64,000 nt of DNA from Heliocidaris tuberculata (taxonomy: Eukaryota; Echinodermata; Echinoidea; Camarodonta; Echinometridae). Below the pieces are notes generated by a model, which was not told the DNA's origin, did no database searches, and saw nothing but the letters and a program-made list of their open reading frames with translations. The stretch lies in assembly GCA_025618425.1 (NCBI GenBank), contig CM046838.1, positions 5,453,715 to 5,517,714 on the forward strand. The letters are read 5' to 3'. The position numbers and the translations under genes are program-made. Positions 20,967 through 33,186 of this stretch are shown piece by piece (position 1 is the first letter of the stretch; every line of letters begins with the position of its first letter).

Positions 20967-22265
20967 AAACGTACGCCTGAAGTACATCCATTCATTTTTT
21001 TTCCTTTTTATCTTTTTAAGGTGTGTTTAGCCTCAGAACACTTTCTACTGAGAAAACTCTAGTCTGTTTTGTTTTAAATAGTAGTAAGGGCAGATCAGAT
21101 TTTTAGTTCTTTTTTGGTAATGTTAATGTCTTCCTATCTCTTTTGTAGACAAAATAGTGATTGGTTATTGAAGAACAGTAGAAGATTTGTCTGTTTTCTT
21201 GTGAAATGTAAAGAAAAGTATGGCACATCTGTTTGTCCCAAATGACATGCATAATTCATCTAATTCAGTTGAAAGGGATAAATCACTGTCCATTGTCAGT
21301 ATTGTTTTACTGCAGTGTTGGGACAATTCCATGAAATACATGTTCACTAATTGATGGGGCAATTAGAGAAACAGAGTGTGGAATGTAATATTTCGGACAG
21401 AATTACCCAAATGCAGATTGCCATGTACAACTTCTATGTTTTGTGTCTTTACAAAGAGCTCTAATATTCACGTTCATTATCAATATATATATATATATAT
21501 ATATTAAATCTTTATGTTATTAGTGTATGTTTTTGTGAGTATTTGTGCAGCATGTTATTTTTTAAAACATTTACATTTACCTTTTTTTTTTCCAAACATA
21601 AATTTAAGGGTTAAATACTATTTACCATTGTCTTAGGGTGAGTGAAATGCAAACGTGCTGAATTGAGGATTGAACTGTTGGTAATCTGATGTGTCTGTAC
21701 TGTGTGTGCAAGGAACTGACATAAAAAGTCCACGAAAAATTGTCTTACATTGAAGATATCTGACTTTCTGTGAGAGCATTTCTAATGAGGCGCTTTCGCG
21801 GTAATATTTTCCTTCTATTTTCATTCATATCTTTGCCTTTGTAAATCTCTTCGACTTGAAAATTTCAAGAGATTTTTCTCAAACAATGGACAATTGAACT
21901 GATATACAAGTTAACAAGTTGACTGATTGACATGCCAAACTGTTTTAAATTGTAACTTTAATGTTGACAACTCACTCTGAAGTTGATTGCATGGAAACCT
22001 CGCAATTTGCCTGCATTTTGTATGCATGCCGGTTATGGTTGCATATGTACGAAGCCCCAAAAGGGGCGCTGATTCAATTTTTCAGATGGGGGGGGGGGGG
22101 GATGTCAGGCTCAGTCTGACACTGAATTATGTAAATATTTTCATGTTTGCTACATGTATTTTGCAAGACAAAACAGTTCAATCTCCTTAGGCCCAATTCA
22201 AAAATTAATCTTTGGGGCTCCAGCGTCAATAAGTAAAAGTCAAGTTCGTTCTGAGAAACAATTTT
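20967..22265. other. Interior of the large transposon, nothing clear
   Basis: AT-rich sequence with an (AT)n microsatellite at about 21485-21504 and a poly(G) run near 22087. No open frame with a recognisable domain. Confidence 0.5.
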
Positions 22266-22810
22266 TTAAAATCAGAAGTGGCGCACCCGGGGCAGGGGGC
22301 ACAGTGCCCCCACACTTTTAAAATGCCCCTTTCTCTCTGATAGGTGCCCTTTTTACTACTGGAAGTACCCCTTTCCCCAATAAGTGCATATTTTCCCCTT
22401 CTGATAAGTGCCTCATTCTAAATCTGTTAAGTACCCCTTTTCCCCAATAAGTTCACATTTCCCCCTTCTGATAAGTGCCTCTTTTTAAATCTGATAAGTG
22501 TCCCCACTTTACTTTTGATAAGTGCCACTTTTACTATCTAATATATGCCCTATTCCTCTTCTCACAAGTGCCCAATTTTCACCCCTTGTAATGCCCCTTT
22601 CCACCTCTCATAAGCGCACTTTCCTCATCTAATAATTGTACCCTTATCCCTATATTTCCCTTAGTTCTTACAAAAAGTGCCATATCTAGCTTCAAGAATC
22701 AGTGCGGCTTTATGTAGCAACATGTACCTACCCATATTACTACAACTACAATGTAAGCCAGCGGAGCTGGAAGCAGAGTGGGACAATGCTCATCCCCCCC
22801 CCCCCCCCGC
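22266..22810. repeat. hAT-type repeat with GATAAGTGCCCC tandem units
   Basis: Begins near GTGGCGCACCCGGGGC, then about 16 imperfect units of the type CTGATAAGTGCCCCTTTT, and ends in a poly(C) run. The units are the complement of those inside the hAT-like element at 19465-20958, so the two inserts share an internal satellite in opposite orientation. Confidence 0.6.
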
Positions 22811-23185
22811 AAAGGAATTCATATTCCGTATACCCAAAATAAGGTCAATATTTTCAGAAAATGTCCCAAGACTAGTAGGCCTATGAATTCAAGCAGATAC
22901 CATAATAATGTTGATATCTCCTAAAGAAAAACGACAGGGTTAATGTAAGAAATGAAAGATCATTCAAGATCATTCGACATTTCACCCAAATTAATTTGTT
23001 GTCATTTTCATTATATCGCTCTGAATAATGCATAACAACATTAGAAAAAGTCTTTAAGATTTAGTGACTCGCACGTGCATCATTAGACAATTGCACACAC
23101 AACTGCTAATTGTGGAAACTCAAGCTGAAGCAGAACCACCATAAGAAGGTGCTTGATAATAATACCAATGTTGCTTTATATGCAC
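22811..23185. other. Transposon interior, nothing recognised
   Basis: AT-rich sequence without repeats or coding features that I can support. Confidence 0.5.
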
Positions 23186-23275
23186 CCCTTGCAGGTGCCC
23201 TCAGGTGTCCTTTTTTGTTGGTACCCCCCCCCCCCCCCCCCCCCACTTTGAAAGACACTCCGCTGCCCCTGGCGC
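23186..23275. repeat. hAT-type terminal fragment with a 21-C run
   Basis: Poly(C) at 23224-23244 is followed by ACTTTGAAAGACACTCC and GCTGCCCCTGG. The same sequence in reverse orientation lies at 19556-19600 (GGGGCGGCGGTGCGTC, TTTCAAAGTGGGG), so both are copies of one element end. Confidence 0.6.
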
Positions 23276-24280
23276 AGAACTTAAAAATTAGGGGAGAAAG
23301 CAGATTTTGTGAAGAAAAAAAAAGGTTAGACGAAAATCGGACATATAACAAAATAACATGTGATTTTTTTTTAAAGACATGAATAAATATGAACAAAAAT
23401 GAAAATCACTAGACAACTTAGTCATGAGTTTTGACGTCTTTCCCTCACGACCACTCAGTGATCTCTACGTAAAAAAAAATTATATAGAGATCAGTGCTGA
23501 CGAAAAAACAATTATCTGTTTACTACAGGCATATTAATAAAACATTTTACGTTTTGTCCAAGAATAGGCCTATGATTTCTTCATAAATTGAATGCAATTA
23601 TATTTTACTCATATACTTTTGCATGTGTGTGTTAATACAGAAAAAATGAATTTCTTGATATTAACAGCATGAAAATATAAATTCAAAAAAAATAAACAAT
23701 GACTAGGAATATGTAATATTTTGAAAGCAGTCTCACTGACCTTTTCCCCGGATACATGTAAAAACATATTACTATAAATCGTCTATAATTAGATTCAAGT
23801 TATGAGGAAATCATATTCTCGGACATGAAGGCCGATTGACGGCTTGTGATGAGGATATCAGACGTTACAAATTCATGACAAAGTGGTCAGTTTGTATAGT
23901 GATTTTCTTTGTTTTCAGTAGTTTTCAGCGTTTCATAACTTTCAGACTATACAGTCTCAGATAGTTTTTAGAGTTATAAAGATTCATAACTTCATTTTGT
24001 TCGATTTTACTCGCGAACAAAGTCGAACTGCTTTATTCTGTTTTGATTTGTATCGGGACCGGACTTGCCGCTGGGAAAATGAAGCGACACACACACATAT
24101 CCACCATATCCACCAACACACGTCACACACACATCACACAAATGTTGAGGATTCTTCACACTAGACAAGCTACAAGCCCACAAGCTCACAATATTGTGGC
24201 AAATCAACGGGAATCGACGGATAATAATAAGGCAGCTGTGTAATTTCAAAATGTGGATATAGACCTTTTTCACGTATTAT
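23276..24280. other. Right interior of the large transposon, unassigned
   Basis: About 1 kb of AT-rich sequence with a CACA-rich patch at 24085-24145. Open frames on both strands here lack recognisable domains. Confidence 0.45.
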
Positions 24281-24455
24281 TTATTACGTACGTACGTAGT
24301 ATTATTACGTACGTACGTAGTAAATATTACGTACGTACGTAGTAAATATTACGTACGTACGTAGTAATTATCACGTACGTACGTAGTAATTATCACGTAC
24401 GTACGTAGTAATTATCACGTACGTACGTAGTAATTATTACGTACGTACGTAATAT
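24281..24455. repeat. Right subterminal array of the ACGTACGTACGT palindrome
   Basis: Eight copies at about 20-22 bp spacing; three carry CACGTACGTACGTA instead of the perfect 14-mer. The array is placed symmetrically with the left one, just inside the right TIR. Confidence 0.9.
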
Positions 24456-24629
24456 TTTTTTTTTTTTACGTTGTCAATTTGGCCCTTACGGGGCTTCGTA
24501 CTTTCAAGACCAAGAACCAATAATTGTTAGAGAATTGCGTTGAAAAGCTTCATTATGTCTCTGCTGAACGCTATTCTTCGAATGTTTAGTACCAATCATT
24601 TATAAAAATAGAACATTACATTTTTAATC

Positions 24630-26420
24630 TTTCATTAGAAACTGGAACATTTCCTGAAGAGATGAAAATTGCGAAAGTGACACCGCTATATAAGAGGGGA
24701 TCTAAATACGAATGTGGAAATTATAGACCGATATCTGTTTTACCTGTTATATGTAAGATATTTGAAAAGATTGTCAATATAAGACTGATACATTTTTAAA
24801 ACAAATAAAATGTTGTATCAGCATCAGTATGGTTTTAGAAAGAAGTACAGTACGAAGCTTTCAGTGACTAATTTGATTAATAATACATTAAGATCCATTG
24901 ATGATGAGCAATGTACACTTGGACTATTCATTGATTTCCAAAAAGCTTTTGATAAAATTGATCACAGTATGTTGTTACATAAATTTACACATTATGGTAT
25001 ACGAGGTTTGCCTTTGAAATGGTTCCAAAGTTATTTTCAAAATCGAGTTCGATTTGTTTAAATCGGGGATACACTATCAGACAAGAGGCAAATCAAATGC
25101 GGAGTTCCGCAGTGGTTTGTCTTTAAAAGGCCCTACTCTATTTTTGATTTATATAAATGATTTACCACTAGTCATGGACTTCTTTAACATTAGGCTAGTT
25201 GCCGTAATTCAAATCTATTTCATACATTTCCACCTCACCATGCAGCACATTATTGATGTGCATGAAATTAATGCAAATTTACAACTGGTTCAAGAATGGT
25301 GTTTTACAATCAACTCCACGAAAACAAATTTTATGATTCTAAGCAGTCGAAGGATGGGGCCCTTTTTAAAAGGAAGACTTGAAATATTTGAGGATATGGA
25401 GGTTGATGTCTTTGTACATATACATATTGATAAGTACTTGACTTGGAAACCTCATTATACCACAGGTAAATAGCAGTATAAGGAAAAACGTTGGTATCTT
25501 GTTTAGGCTACGACGTTTCGTACCGAAACACACTCTGATGTTGTATAAAGCTCTAATATAACCGCATTACATACGGTATTGAAGTGTGGGGAAGCACTTA
25601 TAAAACAAACCTTCAATGTATACTCTATATCAATCAGCTCTCGCATTTGGAACTTACTTGTGTATAACAGCCTTAAAATTAAGTTAAACAACCGTGTACC
25701 ATTCAAACACATCTTTAGGCCCTATAATGTTTGAAAAAATTATTTTGAATAACTCTGAATGTATATTTTTTAAAACAATAGTTGTGCAAAAAGTTTTAAA
25801 CAACTTAATTTAAACAACCTAGATGTTTTAAACAATTGTTTTAAACAACAAATTTTAAAAGCTGTTGTTTAAAAAATTGTTTAAAGTTTTAAACAAGAGG
25901 CTGTTTAAAGTTTAAACAACCTTGTTGTTTAACATTTTAAACAATAGTTGTTAGAGTGACCGGCTTAAACAGCGTTATTTACAAATTTTGAAGAGTTGTT
26001 TAAAATATTTTTTACTGTGTACAAAAAAGATGGCAATTCGTGCTATTACCTGAATACCTATAGTTTTTTCCAGATCTCACTCAAGACCATTATTTCAATC
26101 TTTGAAATTCTTAAATGTGTTTGAGTACCATCATCTATCATTAACAACTTTCATGTTTGATTTGGTGCACATAGAAACATACCTCACTTCCTTATCGATT
26201 ATTGCAAAATCATACAACACAGTTATTCAACGAGTTAAAGGGTAGGAGGACAGTTGCACCTTCCACATCTTAAAACGACCCAGGGTAAATTTTCACTGTC
26301 ATTTGCAATTGTTGGAATAAACTCCCTAGTGGTATAAGACTAAAAAATACAAGAACAGGTTTTCGCAATGCTGTAATGATACATAATCATTAATTGCTAA
26401 AAGGTGATGTAATGAAAGAT
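24630..26420 (+). pseudogene. Decayed non-LTR retrotransposon reverse transcriptase
   Basis: In the + direction, conceptual fragments read PLYKRGSKYECGNYRPIS near 24680-24740, then YGFRKKYSTKLSVTNLI and LFIDFQKAFDKIDHS at 24830-24970, then FLIYINDLPL near 25140-25170. These are the ordered motifs of a Jockey/CR1-type reverse transcriptase. Frames shift at about 24800 and 25060, the YADD-type catalytic motif is not intact, and stops interrupt the C-terminal part (to about 26370). It begins just right of the large transposon. Confidence 0.75.
25760..26015. repeat. TTTAAACAA-rich cluster within the retrotransposon remnant
   Basis: About 15 imperfect copies of TGTTTAAA and TTTAAACAA in both orientations over 250 bp, forming many overlapping palindromes. 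It separates two parts of the decayed reverse transcriptase, so it is probably a later insertion or local expansion. Confidence 0.6.
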
Positions 26421-27236
26421 GTTCTGTTTTACAACCCACCTTTAGTTAACACTTATTTAGTATTAGATTGATGGAATCCTTTTTATTTTAGTTAACTTCG
26501 TAAATCAGCGGTTTTGTATTTACACATTGTTTAATGTGATAACTATTGTAAATACTAGTTTAAATCATATGCTTATATGTAATATCGAATGATAACTTGC
26601 ATTTTCTTAAGCAAATCTTAAACCTGGGGCCGGATCTGACTAGCACTTGTGCTGTTTTCTGGTTCCATTTTACCATTCTTTTTCTTGTTTTTACCATGAT
26701 CTACTTATAGAACGTTTTCCTGTAAATATTGTAAATATAATGTACTGTATCTTGTTACTGGTAAATAAATGCAGTCATATCATATTTCATATCATATCAC
26801 CATTAAATTACAATATTACAGAGTACCTTCGCTGTACCAGAAATTGTAATGAAATACCCGTAGTCATGGTAGAATCAAAGCTTTCATAACCATTCTATAA
26901 AATTACTTCAAAGAGGTCGGTGCACATGGAAATTTGTGTATCTCTTCATTGCTATTTCTTTGTTGATGGTTCGTATGCTTTTGTATTCATTTTTATACAT
27001 ATGGAATATGGACTAAAATAGAAAAGGACTGAACTGTATTTGAAATTGATATCACCTATGTTCCATACATTGTTTAATTTTGTTATGCCTTGCTTTGTTT
27101 CCAACGATATATGTATTCAAATTGTACATTTATTTTCTACGCTGAAAATACCATGTTTATTTGTACCATTTGCACTTGTTTGTATTTTATGCATTTGTAG
27201 TTTGTCAATGGGCAAGTCCAAGCTATTTAGTTCCAT
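26421..27236. other. Retrotransposon 3' tail and AT-rich DNA
   Basis: A TATCATAT-type short repeat at about 26776-26800 (after GTAAATAAATGCAG) looks like the 3' terminal repeat of a CR1/Jockey-like element. Nothing else is supported up to the hairpin at 27237. Confidence 0.4.
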
Positions 27237-27270
27237 CAAGGAGTTATCACAGAACTGTGATAACTCCTTG
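27237..27270. repeat. 34-bp near-perfect palindrome
   Basis: Stem CAAGGAGTTATCACAG, loop AA, and the exact complementary stem CTGTGATAACTCCTTG. The stem is 16 bp. Confidence 0.9.
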
Positions 27271-27423
27271 GTCCCATACGTTACACACCACATCTAAGAT
27301 GATTGATATTTCTGACGATTGTATTCAGAAAATTGCTCTACTGTGGAGCTCGTATCGCTATGAAATATGAAGTAATATGATATACTTGATGTCAGTATAA
27401 TGTTGATAACTTCATAATACTTG

Positions 27424-28330
27424 GTCAGGGCGTCGTTAGAAAATTTTGAATCATGAGGCGGGGGGGGGGGGGGTGAGGGTGACACCCAAATTTGCCGACA
27501 AAAATGCTCCCCCCCCCAAAAAAAAAATAATAATGATAAAAGAAAACCACAGATGTAGACATCTTGATCATACGGACCCACTTTCGAAGGGGGGGGGGGG
27601 GCTGACGCCCTTTGCACGAATATAAACTTTTCAATTTCTAAAGCGAGCGAGCGAGCAAAATAACTTTTCGTAGTGAAAATGTACAGAAGTTACAATACAG
27701 AAGTTACATAATTATCTGGGAACCTCGCTGCCCAAGTATATGAATTATATTCTGGCACCTCGCTGCTCGAATAGGAACGGTGGTTGCCTGAATATCGGAA
27801 TTTTGAGAATCATCGGGGGGGGGGGGGGGCTGCAGCCCATTGCCGAATGAATTCTTTTGCCGAATATCGACTTTTCCATTTTTTTATTTTTGAGAACGAA
27901 CGAAGCGATCAAGCAAAAGTTTTAACTTCTCGTAGTGAAATTGTAAAAAAGTTACATACAGAAGTTACATAATTATCTTGGAACCTCGCTGCCCAAAATA
28001 ATAGGTGGATATTCTGGCACCTCGCTGCTCGAATATGAAGTGGTGGTTGCCCCAGTATCGGAAGTTTGAAAATCCTCAGAGGCTGCAGCCTATTGCTTTC
28101 CAGTGTTTTTGGCCAGTTTTTTCTTCTTTTTCTTTCCTTTCCTTTTCCTTTCCTTCTTCTGTTTTTGTTTTTGTTTTCCTTTCCTTTTTTTTCTTCCCCT
28201 TTTTCTTTTCACCTTTCCTCTTCTCTTTCCTCTTTCCTCTCCCTTTTCCAACCTCCTTTTTTGCTGACAGAGGTGGCGCATTTGCCGACAGCTATTTTGA
28301 GTAGGGGGTGTGACACTCTAGCGACGCTGT
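27424..28330. repeat. Cluster of G-run repeats with a tandem duplication of about 260 bp
   Basis: Two copies of a segment containing GGAACCTCGCTGCCCAA and TTCTGGCACCTCGCTG start near 27718 and 27980. Both lie next to poly(G) or C/T-rich tracts and phrases such as TTGCCGA. The first flank starts GGGCGTCGTTAG, like the ends of hAT-type elements here. No coding potential beyond composition artefacts. Confidence 0.6.
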
Positions 28331-31300
28331 GCCGCTGTACTTGGTAACATAAGGGACATGAAATGACTAAATACCATTGGTCTTGCCCTTATACAGCTGA
28401 AATGGGCTATCTGCTACATTTTTTAAAAATCTAGAACTACATCGTGTATTATTCATTGCATGTTATTGATTACTGAAAGAAAAACAGGCAGCCACCTTCT
28501 TGCTTCCAGAAGCAGTCTTTTCTCCCTGGGAGGGGGGGGGGGCACTCAGTATATTGGACAGACGTAGTTCCTAAGACCAAGGAGTTATCAACTCCTTGCT
28601 TAGACCATGTTCTTTCGCTCAGCTGGGTATATATAGATCCACCGTTCCAAAGACCCTATGTTTTTCGCTTCTAGTCAGTTCCTTGGACCCCCGTTTCGAG
28701 GGCGGCTGCGGCACATCCCCGTCTGAAAAAAATTTTGAGTGCCCCCCCCCCCCCCCCGGTTTTTTGTATAGTGGTAATTGGTGTATTTCAGTCATTGCAC
28801 TTTAGTGGAATCCGTTGGAAGGGTTCTTGAAATATATACTGGATGAGCTTCATTGCAGTGTAATATCAAATAAAAAACAACAAATGAATCCAGGTACAAA
28901 GAGATGTAGGGAAAATCACATCTTTCACATTTTTCACATGATAAGATATACTCTCTCTTTTAACTTAAAAGAAATTGTTCTTATTTAACAGCAATGGTGC
29001 TAAACACATAAATGCGTTGCAAAGAATTTCCATTTCACATTCTTTAATGTACTTTGTCCAGTGTTTATTTCAGATTTCCAAGGGACTGTTCTAAGATTTC
29101 AATAAAGCTCACCAGTGATAAATTCACATGCAATGCTGAGTAAATAACAATAAAAATCTTAATTGTTAAGCGACATTGTACGTGTTATTTGTTTATTTTC
29201 TACTGCTTTAAAAACTCCAAACTTGATGACACAATTTCCCTCCTGCATGGCTTGGATCGTTGCCTCGTTAAATGCCTAGTTGCTTGCCAATATCGTATTG
29301 TATGTAAATTTAACTCCCAGGGTCTACTTGGCATATGTGGAAAGGTGAACTAGGTCAAAGAACAATATTACTGAACTTTATGCTTTAAAGGGAAAGGGGT
29401 GATCTAGGGCATGGAGTTATATGAAAGAGAAAGCGAGAGACATGAATGCAAGTATTATCATTATAAGGAGTGGAGTGTCAAAAAGAAGAAATATGCAGTT
29501 TATTTCTTGATAGAAAGAGTGATAAAAGGGATAAAAGCTGACTAGAAAGGGAAGAGGAACACGAAAAGTTATAATAACAACGCCAACGCACTTTACCCCC
29601 CCCCCCCCCGCACCATTGAACAGGTACACAAAAGAAGTGCATGACCTGAAGAAATATCAAAGGCATTTCATTAGCTTCATGCATGACGATTTGACTATAT
29701 TTTGTAAGCAGTAAAAAAGCAGGACAATGTGCAAAAACTGTCTACATTTTGCAATGATTTTCTATTTCAAAATTGTCTGCGAGTGTGTTTAACACGACTC
29801 GAGCCCTTTGTAGAGAGTGGAATAGAGAGAGAGAGGGGGGGGGGGGTGGGAGAATCGATAAGTGGAGAAAGATATAAAGTGATGGCTACATTTCAACTAA
29901 GATAACACATTTCATAACATTCTTAATCCAAGTAATATTTGTTTCCTATCATTTTATCAAGAGACGAGCATACACTGTCAAAACACTTAAAAGCGCAAAC
30001 AATGTCGTATCCAGAAATGAATACGATAGGGGTGGGGTGGAATCCGTTTTACAGGGGGAGACAGAATGTATCTCCAGCCCTGTGTACCGTACTGCAAGTT
30101 TTTTTGTTTATGTTTTTTTTTCCTGGGCCTCTAAGGGGGAGTGGGTTCTGCCCTATGCTACGCCAAGTAAGAAAAGAAAATATTTCCAATCATGGATATC
30201 TACCTGCCGTTCATTGTGAGTTCAAGTAGTTAAGATGTAACTGATGCATAAGCAATTCCATTTTATGGGATGAATACTTGTCACTCGACCTTTAATCTTG
30301 TAATGCGATAACCCGAGATTGATGTTCCTGATTCGAAGGTATATACATAATGTTTGTACCAGATAAAGTAACTTCATTACAGAATCCTGCGTTGTACGCG
30401 GTGGACGTGTGGCAAACAATCTCTAATTCTATCTAATTCAAACAACAAACTCCACATCAGCCCGGTGGTAAGTTCTAATTAAGATTATGAATATTGTTTC
30501 TTAGCTTGAGTTGATTGTTTTTCAATTGGAAATCGAGTGTAAACGACCCAGTTTGTTATTGCCAAACCTCATTTCATCATTCTGAAATGTAGTCGGGAAA
30601 AACCATTATATGTCTGCGGCACTAATGGAGTAGTATTTTCAACACCCATTCTACCCAATATACAGTATATTACAGTAGACTCCTAGTATTCTGATTATAC
30701 CTGGTGATTTATTCATGTTCAAATAGAAAGTTTACATTTTAGAAGAACATGATATGTTCACCCGGAAAAAAAAATCATTATCACTATTCAAAGTGAAAGA
30801 ATGTATTGCAAGAAATATCAGCGATAGAGGAAAAACATATAAAGCGGGAAGGGCTCAGGATATGGGTGCCGTTTCAATCTCGCACAGCTATAAAAGAATC
30901 GAGGGTTTTAGCGCAAAAAATCCATTGTTGCTAATTATTCAAAGCTCTTATTTGAATACCCGCTACAAATCAGTAGTCCTAAATACATGAAACTGCATTG
31001 CAAAACCCTCGGGTGACAATGACGCTCCTTTTTCTAGATTTTTATTTGCTTTGCTGCCTCCCCCTTTTTCGTCTACCGAAAAATTTTCTTATGCCATTTC
31101 ATGACATTTCCCTAATTCACGACACCTAAACCATGGTATAAACTGCCGATTTACTATATGGGCAGCAAAACAGCTGCGAAATAATTTATTCTTTGTTTAT
31201 GAAAAATAAAGGCGAACACTATTATTACTTTGTTTGGCATGGTTTAAACAACAGCTTTCATGAATTCGTGCTTCGATTGTCTTATGAATTTGTTTAAATA

Positions 31301-32946
31301 GTGTGACAAGGTATAAAACCAAAATCACGATATTAAAGATCAAGATTTTGAACACAGGTGGTTCATAATTTCTTCTGATAGGACTAAGTGAGGTTAGTGG
31401 GGTTCGGGGTTAAGATCAGTGTGCTTTTCTTATCATTTTTAAGAACGATTGTTCTTGAATCACATGATATATTTTGTCACCTTGCATGACCTGTATGGTC
31501 TTTAATACTGTCCATTGTTCAGTGTTCATCTATTTTTAAATTGTTGCGCTTTGTACTGACATTGCTCAATACAAAAGCCATATGTGCATATATGGTGTTG
31601 GTTTCCCACTCCTTTGTTTTGTTTTGCCAAAGAAGAGGAAGTTCTGAACATGTGACAGTGAGTGTGACTAACACCTCTCCCCCCCCCCCAAAAAAAAAAA
31701 AAAAAAAAAAATATATAAAAATAAAAAATACAATTTTTTCTTTTTTCTCTAACGTTTTTGTTCTTTTATTGTTGTTGAATGTTTTTTCAACTTTCCTCAT
31801 ACGGTGAATGCATGTTTGTTTGTGAATGAGTATAATCGGTCTGGGGACCGATCTTTAACACCTGAAAGAAGCGACTCAATTTCGGAACGGGTGTCTGTCA
31901 GTTCAATTTTTGTATATATCATTTTTTTCCTCGTTTGAGTTTCTATTTCATCAATTTTCATGACGATGGAAGATACCCCCCCCCTTTTTTAAGGACAAAA
32001 AAGGTGAGTAATGACCCCCCCCCCCCCCTCCCCCCATTCAGAATGCTTACCGACGCCGTGCCGAAGGTAACAGTTACTGAAGTCAAGCATTGGGATTTTT
32101 AGATATTTAAATAGCCAACATTTATATGGTTTATAGTTTGCATTGATATTAAGATTATAAATATAATCACTTTTATTACAAATTTCTATTTTTTAGCCCA
32201 AAAACTTTAGATCTCCAGTTTAATAATAGTCTGAGGTTTGCTTGAGATTTAATTGCGGTTGAAAAGTTCCTTCAGTGCAAAGATGTCTTACGACCGCTTC
32301 ATGCTGATAAACAAGAACGGACAAGAACACACACAATGACAACCTTTGGTTTCATGAAGCGGAAGATAATAAAATGATTTATAGGGAGATAAACTCTGTT
32401 GTTTGACCTATTATTTGACTGTGAAAACGATTTATATAAAAAAAAGCAAAAACAAAAACCGTTCGAGATTTTGTTAGCTATGCATTCCTCGTTCATGTAA
32501 GAAAGAACTGGAAAATGATCAAATAGCCATATCGCAATTTTACCAGCATAATATTGTATTTATTTTGTGGAATAAATCGTGTCTGTTTTTCAAATGTGCA
32601 ACCTGCAACTCCAACAGTCAGAAATACCCTCCGAACCAGTCATGATTTGGAGACCTTCTTTTTATCAGTATCATCATTTTATTTTTATTTATATTTTTAT
32701 TAGCTGCGTTTAGCCAATGCAAGATGCGACTAGACTATCGTATAGAGAAGATTATTACTTGGAACAGTACCTATATAGAATGATTACCATCCCAAACAAG
32801 TAAACGGTACGCCTGCTGAAATGTTTCAGGTATTATTCATCCTAGATGGATAACATTTATAGGGGGGTCAACATAAATTTTAAGAATGAAATTTCTTTTA
32901 TTTTGTTGTCATTAGTAATTACAATTATCATTCCCAACTTTTGCAG
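28331..32946. other. SELENOP: Repeat-rich spacer upstream of SELENOP
   Basis: Contains poly(G)/poly(C) runs at about 28531, 28743, 29596, 29837, 31680 and 32020, a short hairpin at 28578-28598 with stem CAAGGAGTT, and a SINE fragment at 31838-31872. A 5' UTR exon and the promoter of SELENOP must lie here or in this direction, because a 3' splice site TTTTGCAG sits at 32939-32946. I cannot identify them. Confidence 0.4.
31838..31872 (-). mobile_element. SINE 3' fragment
   Basis: The complement reads GTTAAAGATCGGTCCCCAGA, close to the 3' part of the SINE at 8476-8616. Confidence 0.45.
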
Positions 32947-32962
32947 ACCCTATATATGAGCT

Positions 32963-33186
32963 ATGGGGTACCGTGGCATACCAGGCCTACTGGCCGCTTT
33001 CCTCTGCCTCCTGTATCTAGGGGTGGGGTCAGCTGAAGAACCTCCCTTCGGGACTCCTGCCCGGTGCATGGAGGCAACAAATTGGTCCCTGGAAGGGAGA
33101 CACCCTATGCTCGAGAGCCGAGGACAAGTGACGGTGGTGGCGCTGTTGGAAGCCAGCTGAGGTTTCTGCCTGACGCAGGCCCACTA
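32963..33186 (+). CDS. SELENOP: SELENOP exon: signal peptide and UxxC motif
   Basis: ATG at 32963 starts a signal peptide with the hydrophobic core GLLAAFLCLLYLGVG. The TGA at 33158-33160 (codon 66) follows VTVVALLEAS, exactly where vertebrate SELENOP has its first Sec, and GFC then completes UxxC. The coding phrase continues to the donor GTAAGT (phase 2). Read as a stop, this TGA would leave a 65-residue peptide ending inside the domain. An ATG at 32956 is out of frame. Confidence 0.95.

Larger units (their letters stand above)
18856..24500. mobile_element. 5.65-kb TIR transposon, probably IS3EU-type
   Basis: Terminal inverted repeats of 35 bp at 18856-18890 and 24466-24500, beginning TACGAAGCCCCGT and differing at one position. 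The flanks carry a 6-bp direct duplication CTTTCA at 18850-18855 and 24501-24506. Inside each end lies an array of a 14-bp palindrome, 13 copies on the left and 8 on the right. A broken integrase-like transposase starts at 19194. A 6-bp duplication, a TAC terminus and a retroviral-integrase-like protein match what I recall of the eukaryotic IS3EU superfamily. The middle is filled by nested hAT-like elements and simple repeats. No intact transposase is present. Confidence 0.75.

Noticed and set aside
28005..28347. Phe/Ser-rich membrane-like protein
   Set aside because: Composition artefact of a polypyrimidine tract, no start context, domain or splice partner.
32963..33160. A short 65-residue secreted peptide ending at TGA
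   Set aside because: SELENOP similarity continues through the TGA and over the next splice junction, so the TGA is a Sec codon.
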